Assembly (NCBI GenBank): GCA_902543575.1
Contig: CACBYV010000009.1
Location: 1 to 56,602 of the forward strand
Origin: an uncultured Pelagibacteraceae bacterium
GTDB taxonomy: Bacteria > Pseudomonadota > Alphaproteobacteria > Pelagibacterales > Pelagibacteraceae
Reading direction: 5' to 3'
Length of the DNA stretch: 56,602 bases
Shown here one piece after another: positions 16,658 to 24,369 of the stretch. Position 1 is the first letter of the stretch, and the number at the start of each line of letters is the position of its first letter. The notes beneath the pieces are model-generated. The model had not been told where the DNA came from and did no database searches. It saw nothing but the letters and a program-made list of their open reading frames with translations. The translations under genes were made by a program, and so were the position numbers.

Positions 16658-17478
16658 TGACTAGATTTATCACATCAAGTTTTTCACATTTAATTTTACT
16701 CATTGGAATACTAATCATGGTAGTTCCTGTATGGATGATTTTTGCTAGCTCGACGCACACGAGTTCAATGATTAATATGAATGGTCTCCAAATGTTTTTA
16801 GGAGATAGCTTTTATGAAAATTACTTACGAGTTTTATTATATCAGGGTGGTTTTTTTAAAGAGATAACAGCATTAAAAATGTTTTTTAATAGTTTTATCA
16901 TGGCTACAGGAGTTGCAATATTATCCGTTGTTACATCTTTAATGGCTGCTTACGCGTTGGTTTATTACAGAATAAAATATGCAACATTATTGTTTTGGAT
17001 TATATTTATTACAATTTTAGTACCATTAGAGTTAAGAATTTTCCCTACTTATTCAGTAATGGCTGAGCTTAATCTAGTGAATTCTTACTTTGGATTAATA
17101 GTTCCTATTTCAGCATCAGCTATAGCAACATTATTCTTTCGACAATTTTATAAAACCGTTCCAGATGAATTACTTGAATCCGCAAAACTTGATGGAGCAA
17201 ATACCTGGAGATTTTTTGTTGATTTTTTAATTCCTTTGTCAAAAACAATGATTGTAGCGATGTTAATATTTATGTTTGTTTTTGGCTACAATCAGTATCT
17301 ATGGCCATTATTGGTAACAACTTCAGAACAATATTGGACAGTGGTTATGGGATTAAAAATGATGTCGGGTTCAATTGTTCATCGTTTTGCTTTCGTGATG
17401 ATGTCTATGGTGCCACCAATTTTAATTATAATTGTGTTGCAGAAATATTTTATTAAGGGGGTTTTTCAAGATAAATGA
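16657..17478 (+). CDS. ugpE: Glycerol-3-phosphate ABC transporter permease UgpE, first copy
   Basis: This 273-residue MalG-type permease has six helices. The opening helix IGILIMVVPVWMIFAS is followed by a periplasmic loop of about 60 residues. The EAA loop is DELLESAKLDGANTWRFFVDF near residue 169. It lies between ugpA and a second, clearly related ugpE and overlaps the latter by 4 nt (ATGA). Compared with that copy it has a shorter region before the last helix (KMMSGSIVHRFAFV). Both copies look intact, so one may replace the other in the transporter, or a complex with both may form. Confidence 0.9.
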   Translation: MTRFITSSFSHLILLIGILIMVVPVWMIFASSTHTSSMINMNGLQMFLGDSFYENYLRVLLYQGGFFKEITALKMFFNSFIMATGVAILSVVTSLMAAYALVYYRIKYATLLFWIIFITILVPLELRIFPTYSVMAELNLVNSYFGLIVPISASAIATLFFRQFYKTVPDELLESAKLDGANTWRFFVDFLIPLSKTMIVAMLIFMFVFGYNQYLWPLLVTTSEQYWTVVMGLKMMSGSIVHRFAFVMMSMVPPILIIIVLQKYFIKGVFQDK

Positions 17479-18326
17479 AAATTAAACCACTTCAAATAAT
17501 TGCTCATATTATTTTAATACTAGGAGTCTTGTTAATGGTAGTTCCTATTTGGATATCTTTTGCAAGTTCTTCGCATGACTCTGTAACTATATTAACCGAA
17601 GGTATGAAGTTTCATATAGGTGATCAGCTAGCAAGAAACTATAACGAAGTTTTAAATGAAAAAGGTGGTTGGTCAGAAGAAGTGACTGCTGCAAAAATGT
17701 TTATTAATAGTTTTATAATGGCATTAGGAATTGCAACACTTAAGGTAGTTATTTCAGCAATGTCAGCATATGCTTTGGTTTATTATAGATTTAAATTAGC
17801 TGTACCAATTTTTTGGTTAATCTTTATTACTCTACTTGTTCCTTTGGAGGTAAGGATTTTTCCAAGCTATAAAATTGTATCTGATTTAGGTTTAACAAAT
17901 TCATATACAGGCCTTATCCTTCCATTAGTTGCTTCAGCTACAGCAACATTTTTCTTCAGACAATTTTATAAAACAATTCCAGATGAACTCTTGGAGTCAG
18001 CAAAATTAGACGGAGCAAATGCTTGGAGTTTTTTCATAGATTTCTTGGTTCCATTATCTAAAACCATGATAGCAGCAATGTTTATCTTTATGTTTGTATA
18101 TGGATACAGCCAATATTTATGGCCACTAATAATGACAACTGCAGAAGAATACTGGACTGTTGTAATGGGAATGAAGATTATTTACACAGAAAGCTATGAA
18201 GGAGTTGCTCTGCCAAGAACTGCAGAAAGATTTGCGTATATCATTTTGTCAATGATCCCACCAGTTTTAGTGGTAGTATTTTTACAAAAATGGTTCATAA
18301 AAGGATTAATTCAAACGGAGAAATAA
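17475..18326 (+). CDS. ugpE: Glycerol-3-phosphate ABC transporter permease UgpE, second copy
   Basis: This 283-residue paralogue of the preceding gene shares long runs with it (AYALVYYR, the FRQFYKT-PDELLESAKLDGAN block, QYLWPL) and the same helix layout. The EAA loop is complete (DELLESAKLDGANAWSFFIDF). It differs by about ten extra residues before the last helix (IIYTESYEGVALPRTAERFAY) and in the first periplasmic loop. Tandem duplication followed by divergence is the simplest origin. Its stop directly abuts the ugpC ATG. Which copy is the main UgpA partner cannot be told from sequence. Confidence 0.9.
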   Translation: MKIKPLQIIAHIILILGVLLMVVPIWISFASSSHDSVTILTEGMKFHIGDQLARNYNEVLNEKGGWSEEVTAAKMFINSFIMALGIATLKVVISAMSAYALVYYRFKLAVPIFWLIFITLLVPLEVRIFPSYKIVSDLGLTNSYTGLILPLVASATATFFFRQFYKTIPDELLESAKLDGANAWSFFIDFLVPLSKTMIAAMFIFMFVYGYSQYLWPLIMTTAEEYWTVVMGMKIIYTESYEGVALPRTAERFAYIILSMIPPVLVVVFLQKWFIKGLIQTEK

Positions 18327-19379
18327 ATGAGCTTTTTAGATTTAAAAAATGTGACTAAGATTTACCCAAATGGAACTAAGGCTGTTCATGAAACTTCATT
18401 AAGTGTTGATGAAGGTGAGTTTATGGTTTTTGTAGGACCTAGTGGATGTGGAAAATCAACTTTATTAAGAATGGTTGCAGGCTTAGAGGATATTACAGAG
18501 GGTGATATTAATCTTGATGGAAAATTAATTAATGAGGTAGATCCGTCTGAAAGAGATGTAGCAATGGTGTTTCAGAACTATGCATTATACCCACATATGA
18601 ATGTTTATAATAACTTGGCTTATGGTCTAAAAAACAGAGGAATTGACAAAGAAACAATTGAGCAAAAAGTAAATGATGCAGCTAAGCTGCTACAAATTTC
18701 AGATTATTTACAGAGAAAACCTTCAATGTTATCCGGAGGTCAAAGACAAAGAGTTGCAATGGGTAGAGCAATTGTTAGAAATCCTAAAATATTCTTATTT
18801 GATGAACCTCTTTCAAACTTAGATGCAAAATTAAGAATTCAGATGAGACTTGAAATCAAAAAACTTCAGCAGAAAGTTGGAGTAACAAGCATATTTGTTA
18901 CGCATGATCAAGTAGAGGCCATGACACTTGCTGATAGATTAGCAGTTATTAACAATGGAATTATTGAACAGCTTGGAACTCCTATTGAGATATATGATAA
19001 TCCAAAATCATTATTTGTTGCTGGTTTTATTGGCTCACCTCAAATGAATTTTTTAGATGGTAATATAAAAAATAAAACATTATCTGCAGAAGGTTTTGAA
19101 ATTAAAGATATTGATAGTGACTTTGAGGGAGAAGTAAAATTAGGAATAAGACCTGAACATTTAAGTCAACGTGAAAATAGTTTAATTAATTTAAAAGTAG
19201 ACTTAGTGGAACAACTTGGTTCGGATAATCTTGTTTATGGTCAATTAAAAGACAAAAAAGACTTTTGTTATAGGTGTCCGGGAAATCTAACTATTGAAAA
19301 AGGTGCTGATCTAAGTCTTAATATTGAGAACAATAAATATTATATTTTTGATAAAAGCACTGGCAAAAGAGTTAATTAA
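18327..19379 (+). CDS. ugpC: Glycerol-3-phosphate ABC transporter ATPase UgpC
   Basis: This 350-residue CUT1/MalK-type ATPase energises the Ugp importer. Walker A is GPSGCGKST (residues about 37-45), the Q-loop is VFQNYALYPHM, the signature is LSGGQRQR near 134, Walker B is FLFDEPLSNLD near 155, and the switch His is in VTHD near 190. A C-terminal TOBE domain (LGIRPEHL near 270, then LVEQLGSDNLVYG) is typical of the MalK/UgpC class. In E. coli UgpC and MalK are interchangeable, so it could serve other importers. Confidence 0.93.
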   Translation: MSFLDLKNVTKIYPNGTKAVHETSLSVDEGEFMVFVGPSGCGKSTLLRMVAGLEDITEGDINLDGKLINEVDPSERDVAMVFQNYALYPHMNVYNNLAYGLKNRGIDKETIEQKVNDAAKLLQISDYLQRKPSMLSGGQRQRVAMGRAIVRNPKIFLFDEPLSNLDAKLRIQMRLEIKKLQQKVGVTSIFVTHDQVEAMTLADRLAVINNGIIEQLGTPIEIYDNPKSLFVAGFIGSPQMNFLDGNIKNKTLSAEGFEIKDIDSDFEGEVKLGIRPEHLSQRENSLINLKVDLVEQLGSDNLVYGQLKDKKDFCYRCPGNLTIEKGADLSLNIENNKYYIFDKSTGKRVN

Positions 19380-19381
19380 TT

Positions 19382-20305
19382 TTGATTTTAAGCAAACCAA
19401 ATCATATAAAAATTTATGGTCACCGAGGAGCAAGAGGAGATCTTCCCGAAAACACTCTAGAAAGTTTTAAATACTTATTTGAAAACAATATTAATGCATA
19501 CGAAACTGATATTTTGATTTCAAAAGATTTTATTCCTGTGATTACTCACGACTTTAGATTAGATCCAAGTCTTACAAAAGATAACGAGGGAAATTGGATA
19601 GAGGATGAAAATATAAAAATATATGATTTAACTTATGAAGAACTTTTAAAATTTGATGTTGGATCTTTAAATAAGTTATCTAGATATGGAAGAAGATTTG
19701 TTAATCAAAAAACTTTAGAAAATCAAAAGATACCGAAACTTTCTGAATTATTAAATTTATCCTCAAAATACATATCTGAAAATCTATTAATAAATTTAGA
19801 AATTAAATCTACGCCTGATGAGGAAAATCTAACGCCGACTCCAGAAGAAATGGTTAAACTAGTTATGCAAGAGGTAAATAAGTCAACCTTACAAAATAAA
19901 ATAATTGTTTCATCATTTGATTGGCGAACACTGACAGAAATGAAAAAACTTTACCCTGAAATTTCAAGAGCTTATTTAACTTTTCAACAACAGGCTGGAA
20001 TTAAAATTAAAAATACAATTTATAATAGATCTCCATGGATGAGTTACATGCCCTTTTTTGAAAATCATGAATTACCGAAAATTATAAAATCACAAGGCGG
20101 AGAAGCTTGGCATCCATACCATAAAGATATTACAAAAAAACTAGTAGATATTTCTCATCAAGAAAATTTGCCAGTGAACGTTTGGACAGTAAACAAAGAT
20201 TACGACATGTTAAAAATGGTTGAGTATGGTGTAGATGGTATCATGACAGATTATCCATTGAAGCTTAAAGAACTTTGTGAGAAAGAAAATATAAACTGGT
20301 TTTAG
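19382..20305 (+). CDS. ugpQ: Glycerophosphodiester phosphodiesterase
   Basis: This 307-residue GDPD TIM-barrel enzyme cleaves glycerophosphodiesters (for example glycerophosphocholine) to glycerol-3-phosphate and an alcohol. The catalytic motif YGHRGARGDLPENT (His about 14, Glu about 24) and the second set YETDILISKDFIPVITHD (Glu, Asp, His) are present, as is VWTVN near the end. There is no signal peptide, so it acts in the cytosol on imported diesters, like UgpQ. It starts at TTG, 2 nt after the ugpC stop; no ATG precedes the catalytic His in frame. Confidence 0.92.
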   Translation: MILSKPNHIKIYGHRGARGDLPENTLESFKYLFENNINAYETDILISKDFIPVITHDFRLDPSLTKDNEGNWIEDENIKIYDLTYEELLKFDVGSLNKLSRYGRRFVNQKTLENQKIPKLSELLNLSSKYISENLLINLEIKSTPDEENLTPTPEEMVKLVMQEVNKSTLQNKIIVSSFDWRTLTEMKKLYPEISRAYLTFQQQAGIKIKNTIYNRSPWMSYMPFFENHELPKIIKSQGGEAWHPYHKDITKKLVDISHQENLPVNVWTVNKDYDMLKMVEYGVDGIMTDYPLKLKELCEKENINWF

Positions 20306-20314
20306 TTTATTTTA

Positions 20315-21037
20315 ATGGATTTAAATATAGTTAGTAATGAGGAAAAGTTTTTAGCTGGAAAACTTGAAGGATATACTTTAAAAGGTGCTGAAAATAAATT
20401 TGATGACAAAGGAAATCCTTTACCCTTTCCAGGTTGTACAATAATTTGTAATATTCCTCTTAATACCAATTTATCCGATGAAATTAGTAGTTTTCAAAAA
20501 AAAATAAAAAATTTTAATCCAGAAAAAACTTATTTCTATTTACCTCAATCTAGTTTTCATATGACGTTATTTGATTGTTGTAATTTAAATACAAAAAATA
20601 CAAATAATTGGCCATCAGATATAGATCTTGATATGGATCACAAAGATATAGCTTTTGAATTAAATAAAAGAATTAAAAACTATAATTTTCCAAAAGAATT
20701 TAATCTTAAACTAAAAACATTTTTTGGTGGTTATAGTATTATTTTAGAACCTTTTTCTAAAAAGGATGAAAAAATTCTTAGAAATTGTAGAGATGAACTA
20801 AGTAGCTTATTAAAAATTAAATTTGAAAACCATCAAAGATATACTTTTCATATTACTTTGGCATATATCTTAAGAGAGCTTAGTGAGATAGAAATAAGTA
20901 ATTTAATTGAATTTAATAAAAAACTATTTTTAGACTTTAGTAAAAAATTTCCAAAAATTACTTTTTCAAAACCTGAAATGTGTACTTTTGAGAACATGTT
21001 AGAATTTAAAAGTGTTAATCCTTCCAGCTTGTATTAG
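20315..21037 (+). CDS. DUF1868-family 2H phosphoesterase-like protein
   Basis: This 240-residue protein shows two HxT motifs, HMTLFD near residue 87 and HITLAY near residue 186, which define the 2H phosphoesterase superfamily. The start, with GNPLPFPGCTIICNIP, fits the DUF1868 group. 2H enzymes act on cyclic phosphates or form 2',5' links, but DUF1868 has no settled substrate. It sits 9 nt after ugpQ and just before glpK, inside the glycerol-phosphate operon, so a cyclic glycerophosphate or related product is a reasonable inference. No signal peptide is visible. Confidence 0.78.
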   Translation: MDLNIVSNEEKFLAGKLEGYTLKGAENKFDDKGNPLPFPGCTIICNIPLNTNLSDEISSFQKKIKNFNPEKTYFYLPQSSFHMTLFDCCNLNTKNTNNWPSDIDLDMDHKDIAFELNKRIKNYNFPKEFNLKLKTFFGGYSIILEPFSKKDEKILRNCRDELSSLLKIKFENHQRYTFHITLAYILRELSEIEISNLIEFNKKLFLDFSKKFPKITFSKPEMCTFENMLEFKSVNPSSLY

Positions 21038-21079
21038 TTTTTACTTTTAGAAAAAAAAATTTAGGTATAGACTTAAATT

Positions 21080-22558
21080 GTGAAAAAATTTCTTGTTGCT
21101 ATTGACCAAGGCACAACATCAACTAGAGCAATTCTCTTTGATTTAGATGGTAATATAAAATTTACATCCCAGTTTGAATTTAATCAATATTTTCCAAAAA
21201 ATGGATGGGTGGAGCATAATCCAAACGAAATTTGGCTTACAACTCTAAAAGCGTTGAAAAAAGTAATAAAAAAAGCATCACTATTAAGAGGAAAAATATT
21301 AAGTATAGGAATAACTAACCAGAGAGAGACAACTATTCTTTGGAATAAGAAAACAGGAAAACCAGTCTACAACGCAATTGTTTGGCAAGATAGAAGAACC
21401 CAAGACTATTGTGAAGAGTTAAAGAAAAAAAATTATGAAAAAATTTTTAGAAAAAAAACTGGATTATTTATTGACCCATATTTTTCTGCAACTAAAATTA
21501 AATGGATACTAGAAAACGTAAAAAATGTTAAGAAACTTTTAAAATCAAATAATTTATTATTTGGTACTGTTGATACTTTCCTTATTTGGAAACTTACTAA
21601 TGGGCAACATCATTTAACAGAAGCAACTAATGCTTGTAGGACCATGTTATTTAACATTAATAATAATAAATGGGATAAAGAAATCTTAAAAAAACTTAAA
21701 ATTTCTGAAAATATTTTGCCAAAAGTTAAAAATTCAGCTGATAATTTTGGTTTAACAAGTAAGAGAATTGTCGGCAGTGAAATACCAATATCAGCAGTTC
21801 TAGGAGACCAACAAGCAGCTGCAGTAGGACAGTCATGCTTTGAAAGAGGTTCAGTAAAAAGCACATATGGAACTGGTGCCTTTGTCATAATGAATACTGG
21901 TTCAAAAAAAATTTATTCTAAAAATAAATTATTAACAACAATATGTTACAGATTGAATGGAAAAAATACTTATGCTCTTGAAGGATCTATTTTTATTGCA
22001 GGTGCAGGTGTACAATGGTTAAGAGATAAATTAAAATTTATTAACAATGCTTTTGATACGGAAACAATTGCTCAATCAAAAAAAAATAATGAGGGTGTAT
22101 ACGTTGTGCCTGCCTTCAGTGGAATGGGAGCACCTTATTGGAGGCCTGATGCAAGAGGGGTAATAACAGGTTTAACAAGAAATAGTGATTGGAAAACCTT
22201 AGTTAGAGCAGTATTAGAGTCAGTTGCCTATCAAAGTAATGATTTATTTAATGCAATGAAAAAAGATGGTTTAAAACCAACTAAACTTAAGATTGATGGA
22301 GGCATGGTAAAAAACAACTGGTTTTCGCAATTTTTATCTGACATCATAAATATAAATACAGAAAGACCAAAGGTATTAGAAACAACTGGTTTAGGAGTAG
22401 CCTTACTAGCTGGATATCAAATTGGATTATTTAAATCATTATATCAAATCAAGAGGAAATGGAAAAAAGATAAAATTTTTAAGCCTAAAATAAACCGAAA
22501 AGTTAGGAACGATTTAATAAATGGTTGGAAATTATCAGTTCAGAAAGCTCTATTATAA
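21080..22558 (+). CDS. glpK: Glycerol kinase
   Basis: This 492-residue FGGY-family kinase phosphorylates glycerol to glycerol-3-phosphate with ATP. The N-terminal phosphate loop AIDQGTTSTRAILFD (residues about 7-21), the ITNQRETTILWNKKTGKPVYNAIVWQDRRT block near 75-103 (glycerol-binding Arg, Glu, Trp), STYGTGAF near 262 and the FGGY signature region near 355-400 (with KIDGGMVKNNWFSQFLSD) are all present. It starts with GTG 42 nt after the DUF1868 gene. It links free glycerol to the same pool that the Ugp importer and UgpQ supply. Confidence 0.94.
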   Translation: MKKFLVAIDQGTTSTRAILFDLDGNIKFTSQFEFNQYFPKNGWVEHNPNEIWLTTLKALKKVIKKASLLRGKILSIGITNQRETTILWNKKTGKPVYNAIVWQDRRTQDYCEELKKKNYEKIFRKKTGLFIDPYFSATKIKWILENVKNVKKLLKSNNLLFGTVDTFLIWKLTNGQHHLTEATNACRTMLFNINNNKWDKEILKKLKISENILPKVKNSADNFGLTSKRIVGSEIPISAVLGDQQAAAVGQSCFERGSVKSTYGTGAFVIMNTGSKKIYSKNKLLTTICYRLNGKNTYALEGSIFIAGAGVQWLRDKLKFINNAFDTETIAQSKKNNEGVYVVPAFSGMGAPYWRPDARGVITGLTRNSDWKTLVRAVLESVAYQSNDLFNAMKKDGLKPTKLKIDGGMVKNNWFSQFLSDIININTERPKVLETTGLGVALLAGYQIGLFKSLYQIKRKWKKDKIFKPKINRKVRNDLINGWKLSVQKALL

Positions 22559-22588
22559 AAAATACAGATAAAAATTTAATTGTCGTTT

Positions 22589-23143
22589 ATGAAATATATA
22601 AATTTTATTCTTTTATTTTTGCTAAGTATTTTTAATTCAAATTATTCACAGGCTAATGATTTAGTAATAAGCGAACTGCAGAAGGGTGGGAAAATTGTAT
22701 TTATAAGACATTCACTTGCACCTGGAAATGGAGATCCTAACAATATTGATTTAACAAAATGTGATACTCAAAGAAATTTAAATCAACAAGGGATAGAGCA
22801 ATCAAAAAAAATTGGAAAACTATTTAAAGAAAATAACATTAAAATTGATAAAGTCTTATCTAGTGAATGGTGCAGATGCAAAGATACTGCAAGATTTGCC
22901 TTTAATAATTATGAAACCTTCAAGGGTTTAAACTCTTTTTATCAAGAGAAGTTTTATAAATATAAAGATGAACAAATTAAGAGTTTAAAAAAATATATAT
23001 CTAATTGGAATGGTGAGAAAAATCTTATTTTAGTTACACATTTTGTAGTTATTTCAGAAATGTTAAATTTTGGTACTTCATCTGGTGAAATTGTTGTTAT
23101 AGATAAAGATTATAAATTTATAGGAAGTATTGAAACCATGTAG
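22589..23143 (+). CDS. Exported histidine-phosphatase family protein
   Basis: This 184-residue branch-2-like histidine phosphatase has a signal peptide (MKYINFILLFLLSIF, cleavage near YSQA). The catalytic RH motif is IVFIRHSLAPG (Arg, His), the second block is SSEWCRCKDTARFAF, and the proton-donor region ends with VTHFVVISEML. Location in the periplasm is expected. I start at ATG 22589; a TTG three codons earlier is less likely. It follows glpK by 30 nt and may release phosphate or organic alcohol from phosphoesters in the periplasm, but its substrate is unknown. Confidence 0.82.
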   Translation: MKYINFILLFLLSIFNSNYSQANDLVISELQKGGKIVFIRHSLAPGNGDPNNIDLTKCDTQRNLNQQGIEQSKKIGKLFKENNIKIDKVLSSEWCRCKDTARFAFNNYETFKGLNSFYQEKFYKYKDEQIKSLKKYISNWNGEKNLILVTHFVVISEMLNFGTSSGEIVVIDKDYKFIGSIETM

Positions 23144-23170
23144 TAATTATACATGATTATATATTGAATT

Positions 23171-24025
23171 ATGAAAGTTGGATTTATAGGTGTTGGATGG
23201 ATGGGATTTGGTATCGCAAATAACATCCTTAAAAATAATCATGAATTATTTGTAATTGCCAATAAGAACAGAAAGCCAATTGATAGAATAGTTAAAGAGG
23301 GTGCAAAAGAAGTTAAATCCTATGATGAACTTTGTAAAAGTGAATTAGATGCTTTGTTTTTGTGTGTAACGAATTCTCCTATTGCTCATGAAATTGGAAA
23401 AAAAATAGTTTCATTGTTAAATGATAAAACAATCATAATTGATATTACTACTCATAACCAAAATGGATCTATTGAAATGGAGCATATATTAAATGCAAAT
23501 AATATTCCTTATTTAGAGTGTCCTGTTATGGGAGGTCCTGTTCAAGCAGAAGAGGGAATATTGGGTGGAATTGTTGGCGGATCTGATGAAAATTTAAAAA
23601 GATCAGAAGAACTTTTAAAATGTTTTTGTAAAAATTATTATCATTTTGGAGGAATTGGAAATGGTGCAAAAACGAAATTATTAAATAATTTTCTATCTTT
23701 AGGAACTGCCACATATGTAATTGAATTAATAAAAGCTGCAAAAAAATTAGATATTGATTTAGATAAACTTTATAAGGTAGCTCAATTAGGCTCAGGCAAT
23801 TCTAATGCTTTAAAAAGGATTTTTGATAAGGTTTTAGAGGATGATTACACAGGTTTTAAGTTTACAGCGACTAATACACTAAAAGATTTAACTTATATAA
23901 CTGACTTATTAAAAGGTATGGATAATGCTGAAAAATTATCTGATTTGTCAAAATCATTTTATAAAAAAGCAGTTGATGATGGTGATGGTGAACTTTTTAT
24001 AAGTGAATTAATAAAGAAGAATTAA
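23171..24025 (+). CDS. 3-Hydroxyisobutyrate dehydrogenase-family oxidoreductase
   Basis: This 284-residue beta-hydroxyacid dehydrogenase of the HIBADH/tartronate semialdehyde reductase group has GFIGVGWMGFGIANNIL as the N-terminal NAD(P) loop (residues 4-20). CPVMGGPVQAEEGILGGIVGG near 118-138 is the substrate region, and GNGAKTKLLNNF near 163 carries the catalytic Lys. Candidate substrates are 3-hydroxyisobutyrate, tartronate semialdehyde or succinic semialdehyde. It is not adjacent to valine or glyoxylate genes, so the exact reaction is open. Its TAA shares a TTAA with the small minus-strand ORF downstream. Confidence 0.88.
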   Translation: MKVGFIGVGWMGFGIANNILKNNHELFVIANKNRKPIDRIVKEGAKEVKSYDELCKSELDALFLCVTNSPIAHEIGKKIVSLLNDKTIIIDITTHNQNGSIEMEHILNANNIPYLECPVMGGPVQAEEGILGGIVGGSDENLKRSEELLKCFCKNYYHFGGIGNGAKTKLLNNFLSLGTATYVIELIKAAKKLDIDLDKLYKVAQLGSGNSNALKRIFDKVLEDDYTGFKFTATNTLKDLTYITDLLKGMDNAEKLSDLSKSFYKKAVDDGDGELFISELIKKN

Positions 24026-24201
24026 TCTTTTTTTTCTTGTTTTTCTTTTTCTGCAAAGAATAAAGCAATCGCAAATAAAGTTGTCCATGCAATTCCTAAT
24101 AAAGCTTTTGGACTAGTTTCAGCACTCCATATATCTAAAAAGATTGCACCTAATGCAAGACCGACGAGATAAATAACAATTGCAATATTTGTTTTGCTCA
24201 T
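24022..24201 (-). CDS. Small predicted membrane protein (59 aa), two hydrophobic segments
   Basis: Minus-strand translation gives a 59-residue protein starting MSKTNIAIVIYLVGLALGAI and ending with a charged EKEKQEKKD tail. Two hydrophobic stretches (about 6-22 and 34-50) are joined by a polar loop (DIWSAETSP). It fills the gap between the HIBADH-like gene and tRNA-Leu and ends in the TTAA shared with the opposite gene. The composition is strongly protein-like. I know no named family for it and propose no function. Confidence 0.65.
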   Translation of the reverse strand: MSKTNIAIVIYLVGLALGAIFLDIWSAETSPKALLGIAWTTLFAIALFFAEKEKQEKKD

Positions 24202-24278
24202 ATCAATTAAGCTAATGTTTTACACTATTATTCTAATTGGACAATTATAAACAATCATATATAAAGCACCAATAATTT

Positions 24279-24363
24279 GGGCGAGTGGCGGAATTGGTAG
24301 ACGCGTTGGTCTTAGGAACCAATAGTGCAAACTGTGAAGGTTCGAGTCCTTTCTCGCCTACCA
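24279..24363 (+). tRNA. tRNA-Leu (anticodon UAG)
   Basis: An 85-nt cloverleaf with a GGGCGAG/CTCGCCT acceptor stem, a long variable arm typical of class II tRNA, and anticodon loop CTTAGGA, which gives UAG. The CCA end is encoded (24361-24363). It lies 6 nt upstream of the trigger factor ATG and on the same strand. Confidence 0.95.
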
Positions 24364-24369
24364 TATTTT

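Noticed and set aside
24325..24369. In-frame upstream extension of trigger factor beginning within tRNA-Leu
   Set aside because: The extra 15 codons are tRNA sequence; the ATG at 24370 matches the family start.
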